DNA of 64,000 nt from Niveibacterium umoris (GTDB taxonomy: Bacteria > Pseudomonadota > Gammaproteobacteria > Burkholderiales > Rhodocyclaceae): positions 1,116,001 through 1,180,000 of the forward strand of contig NZ_JACIET010000002.1 of the NCBI RefSeq assembly GCF_014197015.1, read 5' to 3'. Shown here in pieces: positions 1 to 11,144 of the stretch (positions are counted from its first letter, which is position 1; the number at the start of each line of letters is the position of its first letter). The position numbers and the translations under genes were made by a program. The notes under the pieces are model-generated. The model saw only the letters and a program-made list of their open reading frames with translations. It did not search any database and had not been told where the DNA came from.

Positions 1-52
1 CCTGATCGGCGGCGTCGTGATGGCGTTGAGTCTGAAGGGCAAGCTGCGCTGA
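1..52 (+). CDS. C-terminal end of an unidentified protein (partial)
   Basis: A reading frame open from the window edge ends with TGA at 50-52. The visible tail reads roughly L-I-G-G-V-V-M-A-L-S-L-K-G-K-L-R. A short hydrophobic stretch followed by a basic end fits the last membrane helix of an inner-membrane protein, but too little is present to name a family. The GC-rich hairpin at 61-80 lies directly after the stop and separates it from the convergent SYLF gene. Confidence 0.45.
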   Translation, partial: LIGGVVMALSLKGKLR

Positions 53-56
53 GATC

Positions 57-80
57 GAAAACGGGGGCCGCGGCCCCCGT
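57..80. terminator. Palindromic terminator between convergent genes
   Basis: Bases 61-80 form a perfect 20-base palindrome (ACGGGGGCC-GC-GGCCCCCGT). On the minus strand it is followed by TTTT (57-60), as expected for a Rho-independent terminator of the minus-strand SYLF gene. On the plus strand only a weak T-rich stretch follows. Confidence 0.75.
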
Positions 81-98
81 TGCAGTCTTGCGCCGGGC

Positions 99-671
99 TC
101 AATTCAATTCGTCGTAACGGTAGTACTTGGTGGCCTTGGCGGTGAGTTCGAGCGCCAGGCCGTCGCCCTGCAGCTGGTAGATCCACACGCCGTCGGCGAC
201 GGCAAAGGCCCCGGCATAGGCGCCGCCGCTTCGCTTGTATTTTGCCGTCGCGTTGGCCTGGCCCGAGGTTTCGAAACTGCCGGACATGAACTTTCTGAGC
301 TTGTCTTCATCCCGGAACACCCAGACCTGGGAGAACTTCTTGACGCCCATGCCGAGGCCGGCCTGAACCTCGACCATCTTCAGGAACACTTCCTTGCCCG
401 ACTTGTCGTAGGCGATGCCCTTGCCGGATCCGCCGCCAGCGACCAGGATCTTCATGCCGAAGTTGTTGAGGACCGCGTAACCGGCCGCACCGGCGATCGT
501 CGATTTCGATGATGGCTGGCTCCTGTAGAGCCTGTTCAAGGTGCTTTTGACGTCCTTGCGGATCGTGGCGCGTTCCTTCTCCTTTTCTTTCGGGCTCATC
601 TCCGCGTGGGCGAAGGCGGGCGCTAGGCCCAGCAGCAACAGCAGGGCGAGGCCGATCGAGCGTGATCGCAT
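99..671 (-). CDS. SYLF/Ysc84-domain exported protein
   Basis: 190 aa with a clear Sec signal peptide (residues 1-23, long leucine run, A-H-A cleavage context). The mature part contains the SYLF (Ysc84, DUF500) pattern: a conserved G-Y-A-V-L-N-N-F-G-M-K segment, then a glycine-rich G-G-G-S-G-K-G segment, then the L-G-M-G-V-K-K core. In eukaryotes SYLF domains bind phosphoinositides. Bacterial secreted versions are widespread, but their role is not established, and envelope lipid binding is only an analogy. It is monocistronic, with its own terminator at 57-80. Confidence 0.82.
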   Translation of the reverse strand: MRSRSIGLALLLLLGLAPAFAHAEMSPKEKEKERATIRKDVKSTLNRLYRSQPSSKSTIAGAAGYAVLNNFGMKILVAGGGSGKGIAYDKSGKEVFLKMVEVQAGLGMGVKKFSQVWVFRDEDKLRKFMSGSFETSGQANATAKYKRSGGAYAGAFAVADGVWIYQLQGDGLALELTAKATKYYRYDELN

Positions 672-904
672 GGGCGTACTCCTAGTTGACGCGAAGCGGA
701 AACCCGATGGTGCGCCGGCGCGCGCCAGAACGCCATCGTCCGGCCACGTGCCTGGCGGCGCGGCGCGGACGGCCGCTGCAAAGCCAATGTATCGTTATGT
801 GGCAATTGCCATAAAGCCCGCGAGGGGTAACGGTATCCTCGCGGGGTTGATCATCCTGCCCGTAGTCTGAATCCGAAATGAAGTCACGCCCCGGAGTGTT
901 TCCA

Positions 905-2017
905 ATGTCGCGTTTCGTTGCCCTCCTTGCTGCAGCCCTGTTGGGTGCAACGCTGGCCGCCTGCAGCCCGAACAAGAACGACGCCGCAGCGGCTGCAAAG
1001 CAGTCGGCGGCGCAGCGTCTGCTAATCGCGGCCGAAGACGTGCGCCGTGTGGAAAGCGCCTTGCACGCGGGCGGCCCGGTGCTGACCGGCTCGCTGCAGC
1101 CCGAGCGCCGCGCCGACTTGCGTGCCGAGGTCTCCACCACCGTGCTGCAGGTGTTGCGCGACAACGGTGATGTGGTGCGCCGTGGCGAATTGCTGGTGCG
1201 GCTGGACGACACCTCGATCCGCGACAGCCTGTCGTCGGCCGAGGAGGCGGCGCGTGCCGCCGAGCGCTCGGTGGATCAGTCAGAGCGGCAGTTCAAGCGG
1301 CTGATCACGCTGCAGGGGCAGGGCATGAGTTCGACCCAGTCGGTGGAAGACGCCGAGGCACGCCGCAACCAGGCGCAGAGCGATCTGGCCGCAGCGCGTG
1401 CGCGGGTCGTCGCTGCGCGCCAGCAGCTGCAGCGCACCGAAGTGCGCGCCCCCTTCGATGGCGTCGTGAGTGACCGCAAGGTTTCTGCAGGCGACACCGC
1501 ACAGGTGGGCAAGGAGCTGCTCAAGGTCATCGACCCGGCCAGCATGCGCTTTGAAGGTCTGGTGTCGGTCGAGCGGGTGGCCGATCTGAAGGCCGGCCAG
1601 GTGGTTCACTTCCGTGTCGCAGGTGCCGAACGGGCGACCTTCTCGGGTCGTCTGCAGCACATTGCGCCGAGCGCCGATGAGGTCACGCGCCAGGTGTCAG
1701 TGCGAGTGGCTGTGGAAGGCGATGTGCCGCGCGTGGCCGGCCTGTACGCCGAGGGCCAGGTGGTGACGTCGGGCGAAGCCGTGCCGATGCTGCCGGAGGC
1801 ATCGCTGGTGCGCGAGGCTGACCACGTGTACGCCTGGCGCATCAATGGCGACAAGCTGGCGAAGGTGGCCCTCACGCTGGGCGAACGCGATGCCCGCAGT
1901 GGCTTGTGGGTGGTGCGCAGCGGGCTTGCGGCAGGCGATGAAGTGCTGCGCGCACCGAGTTCCGGGCTGGTCGATGGTCAGGCCTTTGAGCGCGTGGCGG
2001 CCAAGGTCGCGAAGTAA
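905..2017 (+). CDS. RND efflux periplasmic adaptor (membrane fusion lipoprotein)
   Basis: 370 aa HlyD/AcrA-family adaptor that links an inner-membrane RND pump to an outer-membrane channel. ATG 905 is preferred over an in-frame upstream ATG at 878 because it is followed at once by a lipoprotein signal with lipobox L-A-A-C (Cys20). The protein shows the split biotinyl-lipoyl domain, an alpha-helical hairpin rich in Ala/Arg/Gln/Glu, and the beta-barrel region. It lies 36 bases upstream of the RND permease, so the two form one operon. No outer-membrane factor is encoded nearby, so a shared TolC-like channel is presumably used. The substrate cannot be told from sequence. Confidence 0.9.
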   Translation: MSRFVALLAAALLGATLAACSPNKNDAAAAAKQSAAQRLLIAAEDVRRVESALHAGGPVLTGSLQPERRADLRAEVSTTVLQVLRDNGDVVRRGELLVRLDDTSIRDSLSSAEEAARAAERSVDQSERQFKRLITLQGQGMSSTQSVEDAEARRNQAQSDLAAARARVVAARQQLQRTEVRAPFDGVVSDRKVSAGDTAQVGKELLKVIDPASMRFEGLVSVERVADLKAGQVVHFRVAGAERATFSGRLQHIAPSADEVTRQVSVRVAVEGDVPRVAGLYAEGQVVTSGEAVPMLPEASLVREADHVYAWRINGDKLAKVALTLGERDARSGLWVVRSGLAAGDEVLRAPSSGLVDGQAFERVAAKVAK

Positions 2018-2053
2018 GACGTCCCCACCACAACCACTTCGAGCCGCCCCGCC

Positions 2054-5000
2054 ATGTTCCTGTCCGATTTCAGTATCCGCCGCCCGATCGCGATGGTGGT
2101 GATCATCCTGGCCTTGATGTTCGCCGGCCTGCTGGCGCTCAACAAGCTGCGCGTCAACCAGATCCCGGATGTGCAGCCGCCGGTGCTGGTGGTCAGCATC
2201 GCGTACCCTGGTGCCTCGCCCGATTCGGTCGAGCGCGAGGTCATCAACCGCGTCGAGAAGGCCTTGCAGAGCATCGCCGGTATCGACGAGGTACGTTCCA
2301 CCGCCGCAGAAGGCCACGCGACGATCGTGCTGATCTTCAAGTTCAGCAAGAACCTGATCGAAGCGGCCGACGAGGTGCGTAACGCGATCGCCTCGGTGCG
2401 CTACAAGCTGCCGGTGGAAATGCGTGAACCGGTGCTTGAGCGCGTCGATCCTTCGGCAGAGCCGATCATGCAACTCGCGCTCTCGTCCTCGACGATGACG
2501 CATGCCGAACTCTCACGCTACGCCGAGGATCAGCTGGCCGATCGTTTCCGCGCGATTCCCGGCGTCTCGGTGGTCGAGGTGCGCGGCGCCTTGAAGCGCG
2601 AACTGTCGGTGCTGCTGCACGCCGAGAAATTGCGTGCCTTCAACATCTCAGTGGCGGAAGTGGTGGCGGCGCTGCGCGCGCAGAACGCCACCGCGCCGGT
2701 GGGCAAGGTGCGCGGCGAGCTGCAGGACCAGAGCATCCGCCTGGTCGGCCGCATCGAGCGCCCGGCGGAGTTCGAACAGATCGTCGTGCAGCGGCGCGGC
2801 GAGCAGGTCGTGCGGCTGGGGCAGGTGGCCACGGTGCGCGACGGCTTCAACGACATCGACTCGATGTCGGTGCGCAACGGCCAGCCGAACGTCGGTTTGT
2901 CGGTGATCCGTTCGCGTGAATCCTCGACGGTGACGATTGCCGACAAGGTGCGCAAGCTGGTCGACACCGTCGGCAAGGAACTGCCGAAAGGCACCACGCT
3001 GGTGGTGACGCGCGACGGAGGCGAAGAGGCGCAGGACAGCCTCAACAACGTGGTGCATGCGCTGATCTTCGGCGCGGGCCTCACCGTGCTGGTGGTGTAC
3101 GCCTTCCTCAATTCCTGGCGTTCGACGCTGATCACCGCGCTGTCGCTGCCGACCTCGGTGATCGCGGCGTTCATCGCGGTGTGGCTGTGCGGCTTCTCGC
3201 TCAACTTCATGAGCCTGCTCGGGCTCTCGCTTGCGATCGGGGTGCTGATCGACGATGCGATCGTGGTGCGAGAGAACATCGTGCGGCACATGGAAGCCGG
3301 TGAGGACCGCATGACGGCCGCGCTGCGCGGTACGGCCGAGATCGGCCCGGCGGTGGCGGCGACTACCTTCTCGATCGTCGCGGTGTTTGTGCCGGTGGCC
3401 TTCATGCAGGGCATGTCGGGCGAGTGGTTCCGGCCCTTCGGCCTGACCGTCGTCACCTCGGTGCTGGTGAGCCTGTTCATCAGCTTCACGCTGGACCCGA
3501 TGCTGTCGGCCTACTGGGGCGACCCCGCGGGGCACCACCTTCAACCCAAGCGCGGCCTCGGCAAGAAGCTTGAGCGATTCAACGTGTGGTTCGACCATCA
3601 GTCGGAGCGCTATGGCCGCGTGGTCGCCTGGGCGCTGCACCACCGCGCCTGGATGTTCGCGTTTGCAGCGCTGAGCTTTGTCGCGGCGATCGCGTTGCAG
3701 GTGGCTTTCGGCGGATCGAGCTTCCTGCCGGCGTCCGATAACCCGGTGATCGCCGTCGATGTGCGCACGCCGGCTTCGAGCAGCCTGGAGTACGCGCGCC
3801 GCAAGCTGGAAAGCGCGGCCGTGCTGGCGCGCACGATCCCCGAGGCGGTGGCTACCAACAGCCAGGTCACGCCCGACGGCGGCCGCATCTATATCGACAT
3901 CGGCAAGAGTTCGCACCGCAAGCGCTCCGCACAGCAGATCGCGAGTGATCTGCGCATCAAGCTCAAGCGACTCGTGGGGGCCGAATACGTGGTGCTCGAC
4001 GACCTGAACAACGGCGCGCAGAAGCCGGTTCAGATCCGCTTCCACGGTGCCGACGCCCGCACGCTGCAGGCGCTGACCAACGACTTCATGGCGCGCTTGC
4101 GCAAGGTGCCGGGGGCGGTGGATGTCGGCCTGTCGGAGCAGGACCCGCAGGACGAATTGCGCATCGAACTCGATCGCGGCCTGGCCAACGCGCTGGGGAT
4201 CTCCGCGAACGACGCTGCGCAGGCGCTGCGCGTGGCTTTTGCCGGGGTCGAGGTGGGCGACTGGGTCGACCCGGCCGGCGAAACGCGCGATGTGGCGGTG
4301 CGGCTCGCGCCGGAAGACCGGGTTGATGCCGCCAACATCGAACGCCTGCCGATTGCGGTGGCCGGCAGTGGCGCCGTGGTGCCACTCGACCAGATCGCGA
4401 CGATCACGGTTGGCAAGGGGCCCTCGAAGATCCAGCACATCGATGGCAAGCGCATGGTCACCGTATCGGCCAATGCGCAGGGGCGCTCATCGGGAGAGGT
4501 GACCGAAGACGCGATGAAACTTGCCAAGTCGATCGCCTTCCCGCCCGGCTACGGGCTGGAGCTGGGCGGCGCGTCGAAGGACCAGCAGGAGGTGTTCGGT
4601 GCCATGCTGATCGCGCTGCTCTCGGGTATCGGCATGATGTACTTCGTGCTGGTGATCCAGTTCGGCTCCTTCACTGCGCCGATGCCGGTGATGCTGTCGC
4701 TGCCCTTGTCGCTGATCGGCGTGGTGCTCGCGCTCCTGATCACCGGCGGCACGATGAACCTGATGAGCCTGATCGGCGTGATCATGTTGATGGGGCTGGT
4801 GGCAAAGAACGCGATCCTGCTGCTCGATGCCGCACGCAAGCTTGAAAGCGAAGGCGTCGACCGCGAAGAGGCCTTGATGATGGCGGGCCGCAAGCGTCTG
4901 CGCCCGATCCTGATGACCACCTTTGCGCTGATTGCCGGCATGCTGCCGGTCGCGATCGGCGTGGGCGAGGGCGGCGAGTTCTACCGCCCGATGGCGGTGG

Positions 5001-5251
5001 CGATCATTGGCGGCACGATTACCTCGACGCTGCTCACGCTGCTTGTGATTCCGAGCTTCTACGACTCGATCGAGATCAAGCGCGATTCGGCGCTGCGCAA
5101 GTTCCATGAGCGTGAAGCGCGTGGCAATGCCTTCCTCGCCTTCGTCGTGACCCTGGGCGAGGCGATCGTGGCCCTGCTGGGATTGCGGATGCTGTGGCGC
5201 GGTGCGCGGCGCCTTGTCGGCGGGCCGCGTCGTATGCCCAAGGCGGCCTGA
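2054..5251 (+). CDS. RND-family efflux permease (AcrB/MexF type)
   Basis: 1065 aa, the full length for a hydrophobe/amphiphile efflux (HAE-1) RND transporter. The N-terminus M-F-L-S-D-F-S-I-R-R-P-I is typical. The proton-relay residues are intact: Asp400-Asp401 in TM4 (I-G-V-L-I-D-D-A) and Lys918 in TM10 (L-V-A-K-N-A). Two large periplasmic porter/docking loops are present. It is a proton-driven inner-membrane exporter that works with the adaptor encoded just upstream. A strong hairpin terminator follows. Drug or solvent specificity cannot be assigned without phylogeny. Confidence 0.93.
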   Translation: MFLSDFSIRRPIAMVVIILALMFAGLLALNKLRVNQIPDVQPPVLVVSIAYPGASPDSVEREVINRVEKALQSIAGIDEVRSTAAEGHATIVLIFKFSKNLIEAADEVRNAIASVRYKLPVEMREPVLERVDPSAEPIMQLALSSSTMTHAELSRYAEDQLADRFRAIPGVSVVEVRGALKRELSVLLHAEKLRAFNISVAEVVAALRAQNATAPVGKVRGELQDQSIRLVGRIERPAEFEQIVVQRRGEQVVRLGQVATVRDGFNDIDSMSVRNGQPNVGLSVIRSRESSTVTIADKVRKLVDTVGKELPKGTTLVVTRDGGEEAQDSLNNVVHALIFGAGLTVLVVYAFLNSWRSTLITALSLPTSVIAAFIAVWLCGFSLNFMSLLGLSLAIGVLIDDAIVVRENIVRHMEAGEDRMTAALRGTAEIGPAVAATTFSIVAVFVPVAFMQGMSGEWFRPFGLTVVTSVLVSLFISFTLDPMLSAYWGDPAGHHLQPKRGLGKKLERFNVWFDHQSERYGRVVAWALHHRAWMFAFAALSFVAAIALQVAFGGSSFLPASDNPVIAVDVRTPASSSLEYARRKLESAAVLARTIPEAVATNSQVTPDGGRIYIDIGKSSHRKRSAQQIASDLRIKLKRLVGAEYVVLDDLNNGAQKPVQIRFHGADARTLQALTNDFMARLRKVPGAVDVGLSEQDPQDELRIELDRGLANALGISANDAAQALRVAFAGVEVGDWVDPAGETRDVAVRLAPEDRVDAANIERLPIAVAGSGAVVPLDQIATITVGKGPSKIQHIDGKRMVTVSANAQGRSSGEVTEDAMKLAKSIAFPPGYGLELGGASKDQQEVFGAMLIALLSGIGMMYFVLVIQFGSFTAPMPVMLSLPLSLIGVVLALLITGGTMNLMSLIGVIMLMGLVAKNAILLLDAARKLESEGVDREEALMMAGRKRLRPILMTTFALIAGMLPVAIGVGEGGEFYRPMAVAIIGGTITSTLLTLLVIPSFYDSIEIKRDSALRKFHEREARGNAFLAFVVTLGEAIVALLGLRMLWRGARRLVGGPRRMPKAA

Positions 5252-5267
5252 GCCACGCGCCAGAAAC

Positions 5268-5312
5268 AAACGGGCCACAGCGGCATTGCACGCTGTGGCC
5301 CGTTTGCTTTTC
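5268..5312. terminator. Bidirectional Rho-independent terminator
   Basis: A 15-bp stem (5268-5282 with 5291-5305) encloses an 8-base loop. It is flanked by AAAC/GTTT ends and a T-rich stretch (TTTGCTTTT) on the plus strand and a T-rich tail on the minus strand. It lies between the convergent RND permease and pyrF and can serve both. Confidence 0.85.
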
Positions 5313-5343
5313 TGCGGGCGCGAGGCCTCGAAGACCCCGCCGA

Positions 5344-6162
5344 TCAGCCGCGGTAGCGGTTCACCTCGTCGCGGGTGGCGAGCGCCACGGCGCGCGCGGC
5401 CTCGGCAAAATCCTCGCCCTGGCCGGCGTAGAGGATCGCGCGCGACGACGAGATCATCAGCCCGCTGCCATCGGCCGTGCGGCCGGCCTTGACGGTGGCC
5501 TCCACATCGCCGCCCTGCGCGCCGATGCCCGGCACCAGCAGCGGTAGATCGCCGACGATCGCTCGCACATCCGCGAGTTCCTGCGGGAAGGTCGCGCCGA
5601 CTACCAGCGCGGCCTGGCCATGCGGGTTCCACTTGGTCGCGACGAGTTCGGCAACATGCTGGTAGAGCTTGCGGCCGCCCGCCATTTCGAGGAACTGCAG
5701 GTCTGATCCGCCCGGGTTGGAGGTGCGGCACAGCACGATCAGGCCGCGGTCCTTCCATTCCAGGTAGGGCTCGACCGAGTCGAAACCCATGTAGGGGTTC
5801 ACCGTCAGCGCGTCGGCCTGGTAGCGCTCGAAGGCTTCGCGCGCGTACTGCTGCGCGGTGGCGCCGATGTCGCCGCGCTTGGCGTCCAGCACCACCGGTA
5901 CTTGCGGGTGCCTGGCGTGGATGTGTTCGATCAGCGCTTCGAGCTGATCTTCTGCGCGCAACGCTGCGAAGTAGGCAATCTGGGGCTTGAACGCGCACGC
6001 GAGGTCGGCAGTCGCGTCGACGATGGCGCGGCAGAATTCGAACACCGCATCCGGGCGGCCCTTCAGGTGCGCCGGAAACTTGTTCAGATCAGGGTCGAGC
6101 CCGACGCACAGCAGTGAGTTGTTCGACTGCCAGGCGGCAGCGAGGCGGGAGCGGAAGGTCAT
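5344..6162 (-). CDS. pyrF: Orotidine 5'-phosphate decarboxylase
   Basis: 272 aa. Catalyses OMP to UMP plus CO2, the last step of de novo pyrimidine synthesis, in the cytosol. The start at 6162 (M-T-F-R-S-R-L) is chosen because the longer frame has no family-like sequence. The catalytic D-A-K-R-G-D signature is at residues 93-98 with Lys95. The 5'-end L-L-C-V-G-L-D-P and the phosphate-binding V-P-G-I-G-A-Q-G-G segment are typical of the longer type-2 OMP decarboxylases found in many proteobacteria and actinobacteria. It is divergent from the amylase gene and has no operon partner. Confidence 0.95.
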   Translation of the reverse strand: MTFRSRLAAAWQSNNSLLCVGLDPDLNKFPAHLKGRPDAVFEFCRAIVDATADLACAFKPQIAYFAALRAEDQLEALIEHIHARHPQVPVVLDAKRGDIGATAQQYAREAFERYQADALTVNPYMGFDSVEPYLEWKDRGLIVLCRTSNPGGSDLQFLEMAGGRKLYQHVAELVATKWNPHGQAALVVGATFPQELADVRAIVGDLPLLVPGIGAQGGDVEATVKAGRTADGSGLMISSSRAILYAGQGEDFAEAARAVALATRDEVNRYRG

Positions 6163-6307
6163 GGTGCAGTCCGGTTTGCGCGATGGCCCAATTCTACCGC
6201 GATGCCGCTGGTCGCCCGGGACAGCCGTCTGGCCGCCGAAGACAGCGGCGTGTCGCGCCGACAGGCGTAGCATGTGCGGCTACCCTGTTCCCAGTCCGAG
6301 GTGCGTG

Positions 6308-7933
<1,626 letters not shown>

Positions 7934-7956
7934 GCGCTGTCCCCGGGCGATGAATC

Positions 7957-7985
7957 AGGCCCCGCATCGCGGGGCCTTTTCTTTT
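7957..7985 (+). terminator. Terminator of the amylase gene
   Basis: A perfect 9-bp stem (AGGCCCCGC / GCGGGGCCT) with a 3-base loop is followed by TTTTCTTTTT. It begins 24 bases after the amylase stop. Confidence 0.85.
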
Positions 7986-8150
7986 TCGGTTGAGCGGCGC
8001 GCGGGCCGATCGGTCACTGCACGGCAAGCGTGGGGCCGCGCACGCATGCGGCCGTGTGGCCGCCCATTTACGTGTCGCGACGCCAGCGCCGCCGGCAGCA
8101 AGTCCTTGGGGCGCAAGTCATTGAGCTAGTGGATGTTTTCCGGTTTCGGG

Positions 8151-8156
8151 TACAAT
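8151..8156 (+). promoter_or_regulatory. Possible -10 element upstream of the ABC-F gene
   Basis: TACAAT lies 56 bases before the GTG start at 8212, in the only AT-richer patch of this intergenic region. No good -35 is found at 16-18 bases upstream (TTGAGC at 8121 is too far), so this is only a candidate. Confidence 0.3.
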
Positions 8157-8211
8157 TGCCGGCTTTTTTCCGCGGCCGATTCCCGGCCGCGATGCTCGAA
8201 GGATTCCTGCC

Positions 8212-9831
8212 GTGCTCGTCGCAAACAACATCACCATGCAGTTCGGTGCCAAGCCGCTGTTCGAGAATGTCTCGATCAAGTTTGGCGACGGCAACCGCTA
8301 CGGCCTGATCGGCGCCAACGGGGCCGGCAAGTCGACCTTCATGAAGATTCTTGCCGGCGTGCTGGAGCCCTCGTCCGGCAACGTCGCACTCGACTCCGGC
8401 GAGCGCATGGCTTTCCTGCGCCAGGATCAGTTCGCGTACGAAGACCAGCGCGTGATCGACGTCGTGATGCAGGGCCATGAGCAGATGTGGGCCTGCATGA
8501 AGGAAAAGGACGCGATCTACGCGAACCCCGAGGCCACCGAAGACGACTACATGCACGCCGCCGAACTCGAGGCGCACTTCGCCGAGTACGACGGCTACAC
8601 CGCCGAGGCGCGTGCGGGCGAGCTGCTGCTGGGCGTGGGCATCCCGACCGAGCAGCACACCGGGCCGATGAGCGAAGTCGCGCCGGGCTGGAAGCTGCGC
8701 GTGCTGCTGTGCCAGGCACTGTTCGCGAACCCCGACATCCTGCTGCTCGACGAGCCGACCAATAACCTCGACATCAACACCATCCGCTGGCTGGAAGGCG
8801 TGCTGAACAACCGCAACAGCACGATGATCATCATCTCGCACGACCGCCACTTCCTGAACCAGGTCTGTACCCACATGGCCGACCTGGACTACGGCCGTAT
8901 CCAGACCTACCCCGGTAACTGGGACGACTACATGGAAGCGGCGCAGCAGGCGCGCGAGCAGCAGGCCAAGGACAACGCCCGTGCGAAGGAAAAGGTTGCC
9001 GAGCTGCAGGAATTCGTGCGCCGCTTCTCGGCCAACAAGTCCAAGGCGCGCCAGGCCACCAGCCGCGCCAAGCAGATCGAGAAGATCAAGATCGAGGAAT
9101 TCAAGCCCTCGAGCCGCCAGTATCCGTGGATCCGCTTCGACTACGACGAGAAGGAAAAGCTGCACCGCCATGCGGTCGAGGTCGAAAAGCTCAGCTTCGC
9201 CTATGAACCCGGCAAGCCGATCATCCGCGACCTGACGATCACCATCGACGCTGGCGACAAGGTGGCGATCATCGGCGAGAACGGTGTCGGCAAGACCACG
9301 CTGCTCAAGCTGCTGATGGGCCAGCTGCAGCCGCAGTTCGGCAGCGTGAAGTGGGCGGAAAAGGCCAAGCTCGGCTACTACGCGCAGGACCATGCCGACG
9401 ACTTTGCCGGTGGCGAGAACCTCACCGACTGGATCTCCGGCTACGTGCGCGAAGGCGGCTACGAGGGCGACGACGCGGTGACGCTGATCCGCGGCACGCT
9501 TGGCCGTCTGCTCTTCAAGGGCGACGACGTGAAGAAGTCGGTCAAGGTGATCTCGGGCGGCGAACAGGGCCGCATGCTCTTCGGCAAGCTGATGCTCCAG
9601 CGCAAGAACGTGCTGCTGCTCGACGAACCGACCAACCACATGGACATGGAATCCATCGAATCGCTCAACTCGGGCGTGATGGACTTCAACGGCACGCTGC
9701 TGTTCGTCTCGCACGACCGCGAGTTCGTCGGCTCGGTGGCGACGCGCATCATCGAGATCAAGCAGAACGGCGAGATCGTCGACTACCGTGGCACTTACGA
9801 CGAATACCTGCACGCGCAAGGCGTCGAGTAA
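8212..9831 (+). CDS. ybiT: ABC-F family ATPase, YbiT type
   Basis: 539 aa soluble protein with two ABC ATPase domains and no membrane segments. Walker A motifs are G-A-N-G-A-G-K-S (near residue 34) and G-E-N-G-V-G-K-T in the second half. The Walker B regions [11 protein letters not shown] and [11 protein letters not shown] are both intact. The ABC-F interdomain linker is Lys/Arg/Gln-rich. The sequence closely resembles E. coli YbiT, one of the ribosome-associated ABC-F proteins thought to act on stalled or initiating ribosomes at the E site. GTG 8212 is the start, preceded by a good AAGGATT ribosome-binding site. It is followed by its own terminator and appears monocistronic. Confidence 0.92.
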   Translation: MLVANNITMQFGAKPLFENVSIKFGDGNRYGLIGANGAGKSTFMKILAGVLEPSSGNVALDSGERMAFLRQDQFAYEDQRVIDVVMQGHEQMWACMKEKDAIYANPEATEDDYMHAAELEAHFAEYDGYTAEARAGELLLGVGIPTEQHTGPMSEVAPGWKLRVLLCQALFANPDILLLDEPTNNLDINTIRWLEGVLNNRNSTMIIISHDRHFLNQVCTHMADLDYGRIQTYPGNWDDYMEAAQQAREQQAKDNARAKEKVAELQEFVRRFSANKSKARQATSRAKQIEKIKIEEFKPSSRQYPWIRFDYDEKEKLHRHAVEVEKLSFAYEPGKPIIRDLTITIDAGDKVAIIGENGVGKTTLLKLLMGQLQPQFGSVKWAEKAKLGYYAQDHADDFAGGENLTDWISGYVREGGYEGDDAVTLIRGTLGRLLFKGDDVKKSVKVISGGEQGRMLFGKLMLQRKNVLLLDEPTNHMDMESIESLNSGVMDFNGTLLFVSHDREFVGSVATRIIEIKQNGEIVDYRGTYDEYLHAQGVE

Positions 9832-9850
9832 GCGCAGCGTTCGCAACACG

Positions 9851-9878
9851 AAAGCCGGCCCGAGGGCCGGCTTTTTCT
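9851..9878 (+). terminator. Terminator after ybiT
   Basis: AAAGCCGGCC / GGCCGGCTTT stem with a 3-4-base loop, followed by TTTCTTT. It begins 20 bases after the ybiT stop. Confidence 0.85.
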
Positions 9879-9980
9879 TTGCCCGGAGTACGACGAACTG
9901 CAAGGTGTTTGACCCTGCTCCATACGGCGCTGGCACAGCACGGCAAGAATCCTGCTCCCTCCGAACGTGTGTTTCCCGCG

Positions 9981-11144
9981 ATGTCCTTCCAGCCTGTTTC
10001 CCTTGTCCGCCGGCCAGACCGTGTCGTGGCGGCCGCGCCCATCGTCGGCGCGCGCGTCGAACTGCAACTGCTGACCACGCTGCAGTGCAACCTCAAGTGC
10101 AGCTATTGCTCGATCAGTGAAGGCGACGTACTCGGCTCACAGGGCAAGGTCGAGTACGACATCGACACGCTGCACCGTTTCATCGAAACACACCTTGGTG
10201 CAAAGGACGTCTACGTCACCTTCTACGGCGGCGAGCCGACCCTGAACCGCGCATTCATGGAAGCGGTGATGTGGCGATACCCGCACTTCCGCTTCCAGCT
10301 GCAGACCAACGGTACCCTGCTCGACGATCTGCCCGAATGGGTGCTGCGGCGACTGGACAACATCCTGGTCTCGATCGACGGTGGCGAACAGGTCACCGAC
10401 GGCTATCGCGGGCGCGGCATCTATCGTCAGGTGATGCGCAATGTCGAGCGTGTGCATGCACGGGTCGGCGGTTCGTTGACCGCCCGCATGACCTGGTCCA
10501 GCGACGAGATCGACCTCGCGCAGATCGAAGCGCTGCTCGATCGTTTCGACTACCTCTACTTCCAGTTCGTTGCCGATCACGCCTATGGCGACGCAGCGCT
10601 GATACGCCGCAAGGCGGTGCTCGACGATCTGGTGGCGCGCTTCTTCCGCGATGCCGACGCCTTGCTGCCGGTGATCCCGCTGATGGGCATCGTGCGCAAC
10701 AAGCTGTTCCCGCAACTCGTTGATGAACGCCACCATGGTCGCGCGCAGTGTCGCGTCTCATCGCACATCCTCAACGTGATGCCGGACGGTCGCATCTTCC
10801 CGTGCCCGGATCTGATGCACCTGCCCGACATGCAGATGGGGGACCTCACCGAGAACTGGCTCGTGCCCAGCCCGCTGCAGCAGCACCCCGACATGCCCTG
10901 CGGTCGCTGCGAAGCGCAGGCGTGGTGCCGCGGCAACTGCATGAAGAATCTGTGGATGGGCTATGTGCGCAAGGACGAGGCCTGGCGCAGCGGCATCACC
11001 GACCCGGTCTGTGAGCTGGTGCGACATCTCGGCCAGGCGATTGACCGCCACCCTGTCGCCGAGTGGTACGCAGCGCTGCCAGACGCACTGCAGCGCGAAA
11101 TTCTCGACTGCCCGGTGTACGACTACGTCGAAATCATGCCGTAG
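9981..11144 (+). CDS. Radical SAM/SPASM-type enzyme, probable peptide modifier
   Basis: 387 aa. The start is ATG 9981. The 4Fe-4S cluster motif C-x3-C-x2-C is at Cys36, Cys40 and Cys43 (C-N-L-K-C-S-Y-C). It is followed by the glycine-rich F-Y-G-G-E-P-T SAM-binding segment. The C-terminal third carries additional cysteines, C-P-D-L-M and C-G-R-C-E-A-Q-A-W-C-R-G-N-C, as in SPASM/Twitch domains that hold auxiliary Fe-S clusters. Such enzymes usually modify ribosomal peptides or mature other enzymes (anaerobic sulfatase-maturase-like). No precursor peptide, exporter or sulfatase gene is adjacent, so the substrate is unknown. It sits between a terminator upstream and the convergent rhombosortase gene, with overlapping 3' ends (11134-11144). 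Confidence 0.82.
   Translation: MSFQPVSLVRRPDRVVAAAPIVGARVELQLLTTLQCNLKCSYCSISEGDVLGSQGKVEYDIDTLHRFIETHLGAKDVYVTFYGGEPTLNRAFMEAVMWRYPHFRFQLQTNGTLLDDLPEWVLRRLDNILVSIDGGEQVTDGYRGRGIYRQVMRNVERVHARVGGSLTARMTWSSDEIDLAQIEALLDRFDYLYFQFVADHAYGDAALIRRKAVLDDLVARFFRDADALLPVIPLMGIVRNKLFPQLVDERHHGRAQCRVSSHILNVMPDGRIFPCPDLMHLPDMQMGDLTENWLVPSPLQQHPDMPCGRCEAQAWCRGNCMKNLWMGYVRKDEAWRSGITDPVCELVRHLGQAIDRHPVAEWYAALPDALQREILDCPVYDYVEIMP

Noticed and set aside
878-904. Upstream in-frame ATG for the RND adaptor
   Set aside because: It would put nine extra residues before a well-formed lipoprotein signal; ATG 905 fits better.
2648-4438. Very long open frame on the minus strand opposite the RND permease
   Set aside because: His/Arg/Ala-rich composition, no family signature and complete overlap with a well-supported transporter gene. 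Such antisense frames are common in high-GC DNA.
8068-9936. Long minus-strand open frame opposite ybiT
   Set aside because: Low-complexity Val/Leu/Arg/His translation without motifs, and the sense gene is certain.
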